Assembly: GCF_900104795.1 (NCBI RefSeq)
Contig: NZ_FNTG01000002.1
Span: forward strand, 930,001 to 994,000
DNA: 64,000 nucleotides
Direction of reading: 5' to 3'
Source: Burkholderia sp. WP9
Lineage (GTDB): Bacteria; Pseudomonadota; Gammaproteobacteria; Burkholderiales; Burkholderiaceae
Both the position numbers and the translations under genes were made by a program. Positions within the stretch are counted from its first letter, which is position 1. Each line of letters begins with the position of its first letter. Below, piece after piece: positions 35,691 to 43,954 of this stretch. Under the pieces are notes generated by a model. It made no database searches. It was not told the origin of the DNA and was given only the letters and a program-made list of their open reading frames with translations.

Positions 35691-36104
35691 TCAATCCAGA
35701 ACCGCCTCATTGACCACTCGCTCCAGAATCATCGCCCCGACATTGAGCGGTGCCGGCCTGCAAGGCCTGGGCTTATAGATCGCATCGCCCGGACGAATCG
35801 CCCGCCCGCTCACCGCACAAATGCCGGCCACCCGTGCACGGCTGGCGTGCCAGACCTGGTCGCCATACGAGCAATGCGTCGGGTCGCGCCACACCACCGT
35901 GGCGGTGGATTGCGACGGGCGGTCGATCACTTGCACCTGAACCTCGAAGCGCTCGCCCATCACCGGCAAATGCGCCTCTTTGCGCCCATCGTGAGCCGCC
36001 ACCGTGGCTACGTCGAAGGCCGCAGCGTCCGTATTGCCGGACAGGACAGACAACAACCCAATGGTCTGCAGCCACGGATCGGTGAAACTCGCTTTCATCA
36101 GCAT
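35691..36104 (-). CDS. DUF3331-domain protein
   Basis: A 137-residue protein of a family of unknown function seen mostly in Burkholderia-type genomes. The core has TVVWRDPTHCSYGDQVW and GICAVSGRAIRPGDAIYKPR. These are shared almost residue for residue with the second DUF3331 protein at 58660-59160 (ATRCRYDDQVW, YCALSGTVIRRDDLIYKPR), including two cysteines. AGGAG seven bases before the ATG at 36104 supports this start. No signal peptide or membrane segment. It stands alone between the bd-oxidase terminator and an AraC regulator. A small RNA- or DNA-binding or metal-binding role is possible but unproven. Confidence 0.8.
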   Translation of the reverse strand: MLMKASFTDPWLQTIGLLSVLSGNTDAAAFDVATVAAHDGRKEAHLPVMGERFEVQVQVIDRPSQSTATVVWRDPTHCSYGDQVWHASRARVAGICAVSGRAIRPGDAIYKPRPCRPAPLNVGAMILERVVNEAVLD

Positions 36105-36434
36105 GATTGCACTCCTGTTTCTGATAAACCCATTGATCATCGAGACGGCCCGGCCGGAATTGCCGGCGCTGTGGGCCGAGCAACGCATCTGCATGCGCTC
36201 GGGCACCATCCGGTCGATATGCGGGCATGACGCCGCGGCCTCGACCACCATTTCCGCTATTACCCTTGTTGCCTGTTGCCCGTTTCCTGCTGAACGAGCA
36301 ATCCGCCAACCCGCAACACGCTGTCGTCATGCGAGGCACGCGCGCCGCTCGGCGGCGACCCTGCGTCGCTCATCATCGCGACCGCGGGCTGCCGCAGGAA
36401 TGTCTCGCTCACTTCCAGAAACGCGTGAATCTGT
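36105..36434. other. Intergenic region upstream of DUF3331
   Basis: These 330 bases follow the AraC stop and precede the minus-strand DUF3331 start. I see no gene, no strong hairpin with T-run and no recognisable activator box. The DUF3331 promoter should lie here. Confidence 0.3.
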
Positions 36435-37391
36435 TTACCGATCGACATTCGCTTTCATCCTCCAGCAGTAAGGCGTTTCTCCAACAATGCGTTTGAACAC
36501 CGTCGTGAAGTGAGCCTGCGAACGGAAGCCGCAACTCAATGCGACGTCGAGCACGTTGTATTTCGTCTCGCGCAAAAGCGTCTGTGCATGTTCGATCCGG
36601 CGACGCAACAGGTAGTCGTGCGGACGCATGCCGGTCGCGCGACGAAACTGCGAGGCGAAGTGCATCCGCGTGAGCCCCGTGCTGTTGGCGATATCGGCGA
36701 GACCGATCGGTTCGGCAAGATGCGCTTCGACGAATTCGATCGCGCGGCTAAGCCGCCATGCCGGCAAGGCGCTTGCCTCGCGCGTCTGCCGCCCGGTCAC
36801 GGTGAAGTGCCGTGCGATCACGCGCGACACGATCGCGAGGCTCACGCTGTCGGTGAAGACCTTGCCGAGCGCGGCGTCTTCGGATTGCGAAACGGCGAGC
36901 GCCTGTCCAAGACGTTCGAGCGCGGGATCGCGCACGAGCCTGGGATCGTCGATACGGATGTCGCCCGCGTGCGGCCGGCCGAACGTGTCTTCGAAACATT
37001 CACCCAGCACCTGCTGCGACACGAACAGATGCAGCACATCGGCGGGCGACTCGAACACGGCGCGGCACGCCACCTGCGGTGCGGTGATCTGCACGGCGCC
37101 CGCGGTCACTCTGCCGCGCACGAGCGTACGCTCGGCATGGGAGAACGTCAGCGACGTGCATTTGAGATTCATCGCCACGCAATGGTGCGCGACGCTGCCA
37201 GGATTGACGACCGCGATCGGCTGCGTGTCGTGACGGGTCCAACGCGACACGAGGATGTTGCCGCGCTGACGCGCGCCGGTATCCTCGTCGGTGGGACAGC
37301 GCCATTGATGCTCCGTGCCGACCCGGCTCACCAGCGTCCTGCGCACGACATCCGTTGCGGTTTCGGGATACGACATCGACGAACTGATCAT
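36435..37391 (-). CDS. AraC-family transcriptional regulator
   Basis: A 318-residue regulator. The C-terminal AraC DNA-binding domain (about 215-312) has two helix-turn-helix units, with IGLADIANSTGLTRMHFASQFRRATGM and YNVLDVALSCGFRSQAHFTTVFKRIVGETP. The N-terminal 200 residues match the AraC-binding-like sensor type (CTSLTFSHAERTLV, followed by VACRAVFESPADVLHLFV). The start is uncertain: ATG 37391 is chosen, 37376 is also possible, and the frame upstream to 37529 crosses an inverted repeat that looks like regulatory DNA. No metabolic gene lies beside it; DUF3331 is the nearest possible target. Confidence 0.85.
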   Translation of the reverse strand: MISSSMSYPETATDVVRRTLVSRVGTEHQWRCPTDEDTGARQRGNILVSRWTRHDTQPIAVVNPGSVAHHCVAMNLKCTSLTFSHAERTLVRGRVTAGAVQITAPQVACRAVFESPADVLHLFVSQQVLGECFEDTFGRPHAGDIRIDDPRLVRDPALERLGQALAVSQSEDAALGKVFTDSVSLAIVSRVIARHFTVTGRQTREASALPAWRLSRAIEFVEAHLAEPIGLADIANSTGLTRMHFASQFRRATGMRPHDYLLRRRIEHAQTLLRETKYNVLDVALSCGFRSQAHFTTVFKRIVGETPYCWRMKANVDR

Positions 37392-37733
37392 GATCGGGTC
37401 ATCCGAGTAAGTGATGTGACAGTGCCCGGTGAGAGCGGCGCTGCATGGACTCCAAGGTATCGCACGGCGGTGGGCCCAACCAGCCCTACATACGGTTGCC
37501 TGAAATGACCAATGGTTGGGTCGTTTCATATTCAGGTTTAGTCGCGCTGCGAACCGCGCAGACAGCGCTACGCCGCGCCTCGCGGGCGCAAGCGCCGGGC
37601 GCGTGTGAGAATGGGTTGGAACGGCCGTGCTTCCCTGAACAGAAGCGGTGAACTACCTATACCTGCGTATGAGTCCGCTAGCCCGAGGGTCGCGGACCCT
37701 GCGCACAAACTGCGCCGCCGCGCGCGGCAGCGC
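37392..37733. other. Intergenic region upstream of the AraC gene
   Basis: The AraC promoter should lie here. An inverted repeat at 37501-37528 is listed separately. Between 37530 and 37733 there is no convincing gene, promoter or terminator. Confidence 0.35.
37501..37528. promoter_or_regulatory. Inverted repeat, candidate operator of the AraC gene
   Basis: TGAAATGACC and GGTCGTTTCA form 10-base arms with one mismatch around AATGGTTG. The centre is about 123 bases upstream of the AraC start on the minus strand. AraC proteins more often use direct repeats, so another regulator may bind it. Confidence 0.45.
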
Positions 37734-38432
37734 TCAACTGCGCGAACTGCGCGCCGGCGTGCCCATGCCTTGCGGCGGCTTGATGCCGAGCGCCTCCGCC
37801 TTCAGCACGAAATCGGCGAGCGAGCGTGCGCCCATCTTGCGCATGGCCTGACCACGATGAATCTTGACGGTGATCTCGCTCAGATTCAGCTCGCCCGCAA
37901 TCTGCTTGTTCATCAGACCGGCGGCGACGAATGCCATGACTTCGCGTTCGCGCGACGTCAACGATTCGTAGCAGCGGCGCAGGTCCGCCACGGAGCGCCT
38001 CGCCGCGCGGCGTTCCTCGTCGCTCGCCAATGCATGCGCGACGGCGTCCAGCATGTCCTGATCGCGAAACGGTTTGGCCAGAAAATCCTTGGCGCCGGCC
38101 TTCATCGCCTTGACCGTCATGGCAATGTCGCCGTGCGCGGTCATGAAGACGATCGGCAGACCCAGCTCGCTCGCTGCGATCTGCTCCTGCACCGCGAGTC
38201 CGCTTTGTCCTTTCAGACGCACGTCGAGGATCAGGCAGCTCGGCACGTCAGGCATGTCGAAAGCGAGAAACTCCTGCGCGGAGCCAAAGGTTTCGACACT
38301 CAGACCGACCGAGCGCAACAGATTCCTCACGGCGTCGCGCATCGACTCGTCATCGTCGACCACGTACACCATCGAGCTGATTGCGTGAGTGCCGCTATCG
38401 GCGCTCACATCGCTGTGCGGATCACTGCTCAT
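37734..38432 (-). CDS. FixJ-type response regulator (REC-LuxR)
   Basis: A 232-residue regulator. A short tail precedes the receiver (about 20-138) with phospho-Asp70 in CLILDVRLKGQSG and Lys in FLAKPFRDQD; the LuxR-type helix-turn-helix follows (about 155-212, SLTSREREVMAFVAAGLMNKQ and ITVKIHRGQAMRKM). GGGAG six bases before the ATG at 38432 supports this start over 38447. It overlaps the end of the kinase gene by 11 bases, so the two form a classical FixL-FixJ-type pair. It is related to, but clearly distinct from, the FixJ-like protein at 26471-27097. Confidence 0.9.
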   Translation of the reverse strand: MSSDPHSDVSADSGTHAISSMVYVVDDDESMRDAVRNLLRSVGLSVETFGSAQEFLAFDMPDVPSCLILDVRLKGQSGLAVQEQIAASELGLPIVFMTAHGDIAMTVKAMKAGAKDFLAKPFRDQDMLDAVAHALASDEERRAARRSVADLRRCYESLTSREREVMAFVAAGLMNKQIAGELNLSEITVKIHRGQAMRKMGARSLADFVLKAEALGIKPPQGMGTPARSSRS

Positions 38433-40245
38433 GACTTCTCCCTTCATCGACGGGCAGAACGAACTTCAGCACCGCGCCGCCCGCTTGCGGTGATTCGGCC
38501 CAGATGAGGCCGCCGTGCGCCTCGACGATCGAACGGCAGATCGACAGTCCCATACCCATGCCATCGTCCTTGGTCGTAAAGAACGTATTGAACAAACGCC
38601 CGGCGTTTTCTTCGCTGATGCCCGTGCCCGAATCCTGCACCATCACCTCGGCCCGCTCGTCGTCGAAGCGGCGCGTGGCGATCAGCAGCTTGCGCGGCCC
38701 GGCCACCTCCGCCATGGCCTGTACGGCGTTCATGATGAGATTGATGAGGATCTGCTGCAGTTGCACGCGATCGCAGTAGGCGGTCAGCGGCGGCACCGCA
38801 AGGTCGACGTGCAACTCGATGCGATGACGATCGAGTTCGCGGCGCACCAGTTCGATCGACTCGCCGACGATCCCGTCCAGATCCACCGTCGCCGGCAGAC
38901 GGTCGCGCTTTCTCGCCATCGCGCGGATGCGCTGGATCACCTCGTCCGCGCGTTTCGCGTCGCGGATCATCTGCGCGATGGACTGCGCCGTTTCGTTGAT
39001 TTCCGGCGCCGGACGGTTCAGCCAGCGCAGCGCCGCGCCGCCGGATGTCATGATCGCCGCGATGGGCTGAGTGACCTCGTGCGCGATGGAAGCGGCCAGC
39101 TCGCCGAGCATGGTGATCCGCGTCGCGTGAGCGAGTTCGTCGTTGGAACGTGCGAGCGCTTCCTGGGCGCGCCGGGCCCCGGTGATATCCATCAGCGCGC
39201 CGACATACTCGCTGTAGCCCGGCTGCCGGGTCGCGAGACGAGCAACGTAGTGGACATACTTGACGCTGCCGTCCGGCATGACCAGCCGGTGCTCGATATC
39301 GACCCGCGTTTCGCCGCCAGCGGCCTGTTCGAATCCGCCACGCACCAGCGCGAGATCGTCGGGATGCGTGCGCGCGAGCATCGCGTCGATCGACGGCACG
39401 GTATCGCGCGGGTAGTCGAAGATGCGGTAGGCCTCGTCGGACCACCAGGTCTCGCCGTCCGGAAAGCGCACGGCGATGCTGCCGGTGTTGCTCAGCCGTT
39501 GCGCGTCGCGCAAAAAGGCCTCGCTGCGCTCGAGCGCCTGCTCCGCCCGCTTGCGCCCGGTAATGTCGTTGTTGGTCGCCAGCACCGCGCGCGGGTTGCC
39601 CTTCTCGTCGCGCCACAGCGCGGCGCGGCTCGAAATCACGACGACACTGCCGTCGTGCCGCACGCGCGTGAGTTCGCCCACCCAGCGGTTCGAGCGCAGC
39701 AACTCGGCGCGAATCTCGTCATAGGGGACGGGAAAGACCGTCTGCGTCATTTCCTGCAGCGATTGCCCGATGGCCTGCTGCGCGGTCCAGCCGTACAGCG
39801 CCTGGGCGCCGTGATTCCAGAAGGTGATGCGGTCGTTCATGTCGTGCACGACGATCGCGTCGTGCGCGAGGTTGAGCAGTTCCACCTGCTCCCGCAACGT
39901 GGTGGTCGCGGCCTGGTTCCTCAACGCCAGCATCGACGTGGTGGCGATCGCCAGCAGGCTTACCGCGCAGCGCGCGACCGCGCCGCTCGAGTAGGCCTCG
40001 TCGTGCGACATGACGAAGCCCAGCAGCGTCAGCACGACGCAACCCCAGGCGGTCGTGACCGTGAACGAGCGGTTGCCGGTCGAAGCGATCAGCAGTACGA
40101 CCACGACGTACAAGACGGCGATTGCGATATCGAGCGGCGTCAGCGCGTCGATCACGAACACGGCGAGCGCGATGGCGGCGGCCAGCATCGTCGCGACATG
40201 GGCGTCGAGCGGCACCGTGGGGAGAGCGCGGCGGCAAGCCTTCAT
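38422..40245 (-). CDS. Membrane-bound PAS sensor histidine kinase (FixL-like)
   Basis: A 607-residue kinase. Four or five N-terminal helices (about 12-108) anchor it in the inner membrane. Two PAS/PAC domains follow (about 115-235 and 245-360, with NNDITGRKRAEQALERSEAF between them). The HisKA domain has ELAASIAHEVTQPIAAI with His389, and the HATPase domain has NLIMNAVQAMAEV, VQDSGTGIS and GMGLSICRSIVEAHGG. The kinase core is of the FixL/DctB group. I see no residue pattern that proves haem binding in the PAS domains, so oxygen sensing is not claimed. The start at 40245 places the membrane helices at the N-terminus. Confidence 0.9.
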   Translation of the reverse strand: MKACRRALPTVPLDAHVATMLAAAIALAVFVIDALTPLDIAIAVLYVVVVLLIASTGNRSFTVTTAWGCVVLTLLGFVMSHDEAYSSGAVARCAVSLLAIATTSMLALRNQAATTTLREQVELLNLAHDAIVVHDMNDRITFWNHGAQALYGWTAQQAIGQSLQEMTQTVFPVPYDEIRAELLRSNRWVGELTRVRHDGSVVVISSRAALWRDEKGNPRAVLATNNDITGRKRAEQALERSEAFLRDAQRLSNTGSIAVRFPDGETWWSDEAYRIFDYPRDTVPSIDAMLARTHPDDLALVRGGFEQAAGGETRVDIEHRLVMPDGSVKYVHYVARLATRQPGYSEYVGALMDITGARRAQEALARSNDELAHATRITMLGELAASIAHEVTQPIAAIMTSGGAALRWLNRPAPEINETAQSIAQMIRDAKRADEVIQRIRAMARKRDRLPATVDLDGIVGESIELVRRELDRHRIELHVDLAVPPLTAYCDRVQLQQILINLIMNAVQAMAEVAGPRKLLIATRRFDDERAEVMVQDSGTGISEENAGRLFNTFFTTKDDGMGMGLSICRSIVEAHGGLIWAESPQAGGAVLKFVLPVDEGRSHEQ

Positions 40246-40594
40246 GACGGCCGGGTCAGCGGGCCGCCGCACGGCAACGGCGCGCAACAGAAGAGGTAGG
40301 CGTGTACATGGTGTTCGAAACGGGCATGCGTGGACGAATACCGGCAGCCTGCCCGTCAGTTTGACAGCCAGCTGGGCTGTCAACGCACATGACTGTCAGA
40401 CCTACCGGCGAGCGGTAGCTTTCTATCTGAAATAGATCATGCGCGAGCCCGCGTCAATGGCGGTACTTATTTTTCCTTAAACCTTCCAAAAACGTGGTCG
40501 TGACAGATCCGCGCGTTCGGGCTGAAAGCCCCGTCGCACGGGTGTTGAGGCGGCGCGGCGGCCGTTTCGGGCCGCCGCGCGCGAGGCTGATCGA
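40246..40594. other. Intergenic region upstream of the FixL-like kinase gene
   Basis: CTACCG-N5-CGGTAG (40402-40418) is a perfect 6-base inverted repeat about 165 bases upstream of the kinase start, and a possible operator. The hairpin at 40553-40580 is listed separately. No gene is supported. Confidence 0.35.
40553..40580 (-). terminator. GC-rich hairpin after the PRC-barrel gene
   Basis: An 11-base perfect arm pair (CGCGGCGGCC core with GGCCGCCGCG) around GTTTCG lies 15 bases beyond the stop of the minus-strand PRC gene. No T-run follows, so termination would be weak or factor-assisted. Confidence 0.45.
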
Positions 40595-41032
40595 TTAATG
40601 GTGGCCGTAGTCCTTACGGGCGATAGGAACCGCGCGAACCTTCGCATAGACGAAGGTCGGGAGTTCCTTGACCACCTGACGCGTGGCGCCGGCCCAGACG
40701 AGCTTGCCGTTCACATAGTCCAGTTGCGACATGGGAATCGCCACGTCGTGCTGGGACACGCCGAGGAACTGGTGAGCCGCCACGATCCCGAAGGAGACGG
40801 CGTTGTCCGGCGCGATGATGATGTCGTGAAGCACGCCGACTTTCTCGCCGCTGTCGTTGTAGATGCTCTTGCCGAGCAGGCTCTTCTTGACGCTCCAGCC
40901 TTCGACGACGAGTTCCGCCTGCTCCACGCTGATGCCGATCGGCTGCGCGCCCGCCACCTGCGCGTTTGCCTGCTGGCACATCGCGCCGAACGCCGACGCT
41001 GCCAGAAACACGAGTGTCCACTTTGCCTTCAT
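40595..41032 (-). CDS. Secreted PRC-barrel domain protein
   Basis: A 145-residue protein with an N-terminal signal peptide (KAKWTLVFLAASAFGAMCQQANAQ, cleavage near residue 25), so it is expected in the periplasm. The rest is a PRC-barrel fold, with LLGKSIYNDSGEKVGVLHDIIIAPDNAVSFGIV and DVAIPMSQLDYVNGKLVWAGATR. GGAG nine bases before the ATG supports the start. Members of this group are common in stress or envelope-associated operons. It lies between the FixL-like kinase and the aromatic-efflux operon. A small palindrome TTGTT-GGAA-AACAA lies 25 bases upstream of the start. Confidence 0.8.
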   Translation of the reverse strand: MKAKWTLVFLAASAFGAMCQQANAQVAGAQPIGISVEQAELVVEGWSVKKSLLGKSIYNDSGEKVGVLHDIIIAPDNAVSFGIVAAHQFLGVSQHDVAIPMSQLDYVNGKLVWAGATRQVVKELPTFVYAKVRAVPIARKDYGHH

Positions 41033-41209
41033 GATGATTTTCTCCGCAAGATGCGTTTGTTGGAAAACAATGAATCGCAACCCGGCGACGGCATCTGACG
41101 TGCCGACTGCCGGGGTCGCGCTGACCGACACTGTGAACCGGTTGCAGCCGCGACTTTTTCAAATTCGCACGATGGCGTGGCTCGCTCGCCCAACCCGCGG
41201 TTTGCCAGA

Positions 41210-41232
41210 GCCTGCCCCACGCCGGGGCGGGC
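41210..41232 (-). terminator. Hairpin after the AaeA-like gene
   Basis: GCCTGCCCC (41210-41218) and GGGGCGGGC (41224-41232) pair with one wobble, 13 bases beyond the stop of the minus-strand HlyD gene. No T-run is seen. Confidence 0.4.
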
Positions 41233-41244
41233 ACGGCGTCGCGA

Positions 41245-42201
41245 TCAATGGCTTTGTGGCCGCAGCGTGACCGTGCAGGTCATGCCCATCGCGAGCTTGA
41301 CGCCGGCGGGAATCTGGTCGAGGTGGATCCGCACCGGCACCCGCTGGGCGAGCCGCACCCACGTGAAGATCGGATTGACGTCCGCCAGCAGATCGCCGTT
41401 GCTGGTCGGGTTGTCGCGGTCGGCAATCCCGCTCGCCAGGCTGTCGACGTGCCCCTGGATATCCTTGCCGCCCGACATCAGCCGCACCACCGCCTGATCC
41501 CCGACATGCACGCGCGGCAGTTTCGTTTCTTCGAAGTAGCCGTAGACCCAGAACGAGTGCGAGTCGATCAACGCCATGCGCGCCGTGCCGGCCGTGGCGA
41601 AATCGCCCGGATACAGGTTCAGGTTGGTGATGAAACCGTCCGAGGGCGCGCGCACTTCGCTGCGCGTCAGGTTCAGCACGGCCGTCTGCTGCGCCACCAC
41701 GGCCGCCTTGACCGCGGCTTGCGCCGCGGCGTAGGCGGCGACGTCGGCGGAATAGTCGGCTTCGGACTGTTTGGCGAGCGAGGCCGAATCCAGCCGCGTT
41801 TCGTCCGAGATCACATCGCCGGTCAGGTTGGCGCGGCGCGCCGCCTGGGCGCGCTTCATCGCGAAGCCGGATTCGCTCGCGGCCATGCGCGCCTTGGCCT
41901 GCGCCAGTTGCGCCTGGGCGCGCAGAAGGTCGGCGTCGGCCTGCGCGACTGCGTAATGGAAGCGCGCCGGGTCGAGCACGAACAGAATGTCGCCCTTGCG
42001 CACCAGCTGGTTGTCCTTCACGCGCACTTCGCTCACCAGCCCCGACACATCGGTGGCGACCTGCACGACCTGCGCGCGAACCCGGCCGTCGCGCGTCCAC
42101 GGCGAGAACATGTAGTCGAGCCACAGCATGCGGACCAGCGCGATCGCCACCACGAGAAGCGTAAGCGTAAAAATGGCGCGCAGGATGGATTGCATTTTCA
42201 T
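41245..42201 (-). CDS. HlyD-family adaptor, AaeA-like
   Basis: A 318-residue membrane-fusion protein of the AaeA/EmrA group. It has an N-terminal anchor (about 7-27, AIFTLTLLVVAIALVRML), the typical YMFSPWTRDGRVRAQVVQVATDVSGLV entry to the barrel-sandwich domain, a short hairpin of about 100 residues and the return strand VRAPSDGFITNLNLYPGDF. The C-terminal part carries SHSFWVYGYFEETKLPRV. It connects an FUSC-type permease with the outer-membrane factor. It is the last gene of the operon, 63 bases after the DUF1656 gene. Confidence 0.9.
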   Translation of the reverse strand: MKMQSILRAIFTLTLLVVAIALVRMLWLDYMFSPWTRDGRVRAQVVQVATDVSGLVSEVRVKDNQLVRKGDILFVLDPARFHYAVAQADADLLRAQAQLAQAKARMAASESGFAMKRAQAARRANLTGDVISDETRLDSASLAKQSEADYSADVAAYAAAQAAVKAAVVAQQTAVLNLTRSEVRAPSDGFITNLNLYPGDFATAGTARMALIDSHSFWVYGYFEETKLPRVHVGDQAVVRLMSGGKDIQGHVDSLASGIADRDNPTSNGDLLADVNPIFTWVRLAQRVPVRIHLDQIPAGVKLAMGMTCTVTLRPQSH

Positions 42202-42264
42202 CTTGGTGACCTGGCGTGAGCGTGAACAGTCAGTGGGTTCATGGGGATGAGTGAAGGACCGCGC

Positions 42265-42465
42265 TCATTGCCACAGCAGCAGCGAAGCGCCGCTGAAGAG
42301 CGCAGCGAAGAGCGCCACCCGGAACAGGCTCGGATGCCAGGTGTAGCGATAGAAGCCAAGCCGCGCCAGCACCAGGTCGAGCACGACGAACAGCAGCACG
42401 CAACCGGCGAGAATCGGCAACAGGCCGGGCACGAGCAGTGAAAACAGGTCAATTTCGCCCGGCAT
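42265..42465 (-). CDS. DUF1656 small membrane protein, AaeX-like
   Basis: A 66-residue inner-membrane protein with two helices (about 8-30 and 46-65). MPGEIDLFSLLVPGLLPIL and a C-terminal WHPSLFRVALFAALF are typical of DUF1656/AaeX. Such proteins accompany FUSC-type aromatic-acid exporters. It overlaps the outer-membrane factor stop by 17 bases, so the genes are coupled. Its exact role in the pump is not established. Confidence 0.88.
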   Translation of the reverse strand: MPGEIDLFSLLVPGLLPILAGCVLLFVVLDLVLARLGFYRYTWHPSLFRVALFAALFSGASLLLWQ

Positions 42466-43954
42466 CGGCCACTCCTTGCGGCGCGTGATCCGGCGGCGCG
42501 GAGGCGAAACCGCCGCCCAGCTCCTTCATCAGCAGCGCCCATGCATCGAGCCGCCTGGCCTGCACCGCCGCCAGGCTTTCCTCCTGCTGCAACTGGGCGG
42601 CCTGCGCCGCCAACACATTGAGAAACTCGGTGATGCCGCTGCGATAGCCGGCGTCGGCGAGCTGAAACGATTTGCGCGCCGAACCGAGCGTGTTTTCAAT
42701 CGACGCCTGCTGCTCTTCGAGCGAACGCAGCGAGACGACCTGCGCCGCGACGCCCTGCATCGCATTCACCACGCTCTGGTTGTACGCATCCACGGCGGCA
42801 TCGCGCGACGCCACCGCCACTCCGTAATTGCCGCGCCGCCGGCCACCGTCGAAGATTGGCAGCGAGATCGCCGCGCCCACGCCGTGGCCCAAGCCGTCGC
42901 TGTTGACGAAGTTGAAGAAACCGCCGAAGGTCGCCGCCGACCCGAGCGACGCGGTCGCGATCAGATTGATGTCCGGATAGAAGTCGGCGTGCGCCGCGTC
43001 GATGCCCTTGTCCGCTTCGAGCACGCGCCAGCGCCCCGCCACCACGTCCGCGCGGTGGCCGATCAGCTCGGCCGGCAGCGAGGCCGGCAAGACCACCGGC
43101 ACGCTCAGCGCGAGGCTCGGACGGCGCAGCGTATCGCCATACCCCGGCCCCTTGCCGATGAGCGCGGCGATGCCGATGCGCGCGAGCGCAAGCTGCTGCT
43201 GCGCCTCGCGCACCCGCGTCGTGCTCATCGCAAGCTGGGTCTGCGCCTGGCTGACCTCGAGCCCGCTGCCGACGCCCGCGCGCCAGCGGCGCGTCGCGAT
43301 GTCGACGGTGCGTTGCTGTTCGGTTTGCACGGCGTCGTAGACGTCGAGCAACGCATACTCGAGCGCCAGTTGCACGTAGCTGCGCACCACGGCGGTCTGC
43401 AGTTCGACCTCCGCGAAGCGCGCGTCCGCGGCCGCCGCATGCACGTTGTCCAGCGCGGCTTCGCGAAGCGCGCGCGACTTACCCCACAGATCGAGGTCAT
43501 AGGAAAGGTCCGCCTGGATATTGTTGCTCCATACCGTCGTGCCGCCCGGCGGCGCCGGGGTCGTATAGCGCGCGTAGCGCCTGCGCTCGAAGCTGCCGCT
43601 CGCGTCGAGTTGCGGCAGCTCGGCGGCGCCGGCGATCTGCGCCTGGAAGCGCGCCGCCTCGATCCGCTGCTCGACCGCGCGTAAGCCGGGGTTGCCCTGG
43701 GTGGCGTCCTGCACCAGCGTATCGAGCTGCGGATCGTTCCATTGACGCCACCACCCGCTCGCCGGCCACTTCGCGTCGGCTTGCGTGGCGCGCAACGCGG
43801 CGCCCGGGTCGAGTGTCGCGGGATCGAGCATCGATTCGCGCGTATGGATGCCGCCGCTGTCGATGCAGGCCGACAGCAGCACGGCACACGCGAGCGCGGC
43901 CGCCACCGGGCGGCACAGCGTGCGCAGGGACCAGCACGGGCGCGCGGGCTTCAT
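42449..43954 (-). CDS. Efflux outer-membrane factor lipoprotein (NodT family)
   Basis: The outer-membrane channel of the aromatic-acid pump, 501 residues. The ATG at 43954 overlaps the FUSC stop by four bases. A lipoprotein signal (AAALACAVLLSAC) precedes the mature protein. Two OEP repeats follow, with LSYDLDLWGKSRALREAAL in the first and LPAELIGHRADVVAGRWRVLEAD in the second. It is a paralogue of the channel at 1384-2910, with which it shares domain order but only moderate similarity. Confidence 0.9.
   Translation of the reverse strand: MKPARPCWSLRTLCRPVAAALACAVLLSACIDSGGIHTRESMLDPATLDPGAALRATQADAKWPASGWWRQWNDPQLDTLVQDATQGNPGLRAVEQRIEAARFQAQIAGAAELPQLDASGSFERRRYARYTTPAPPGGTTVWSNNIQADLSYDLDLWGKSRALREAALDNVHAAAADARFAEVELQTAVVRSYVQLALEYALLDVYDAVQTEQQRTVDIATRRWRAGVGSGLEVSQAQTQLAMSTTRVREAQQQLALARIGIAALIGKGPGYGDTLRRPSLALSVPVVLPASLPAELIGHRADVVAGRWRVLEADKGIDAAHADFYPDINLIATASLGSAATFGGFFNFVNSDGLGHGVGAAISLPIFDGGRRRGNYGVAVASRDAAVDAYNQSVVNAMQGVAAQVVSLRSLEEQQASIENTLGSARKSFQLADAGYRSGITEFLNVLAAQAAQLQQEESLAAVQARRLDAWALLMKELGGGFASAPPDHAPQGVADAGRN

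Noticed and set aside
37445..37651. 68-codon frame downstream of the AraC promoter region
   Set aside because: No ribosome-binding site, crosses an inverted repeat and has no similarity to a known family.
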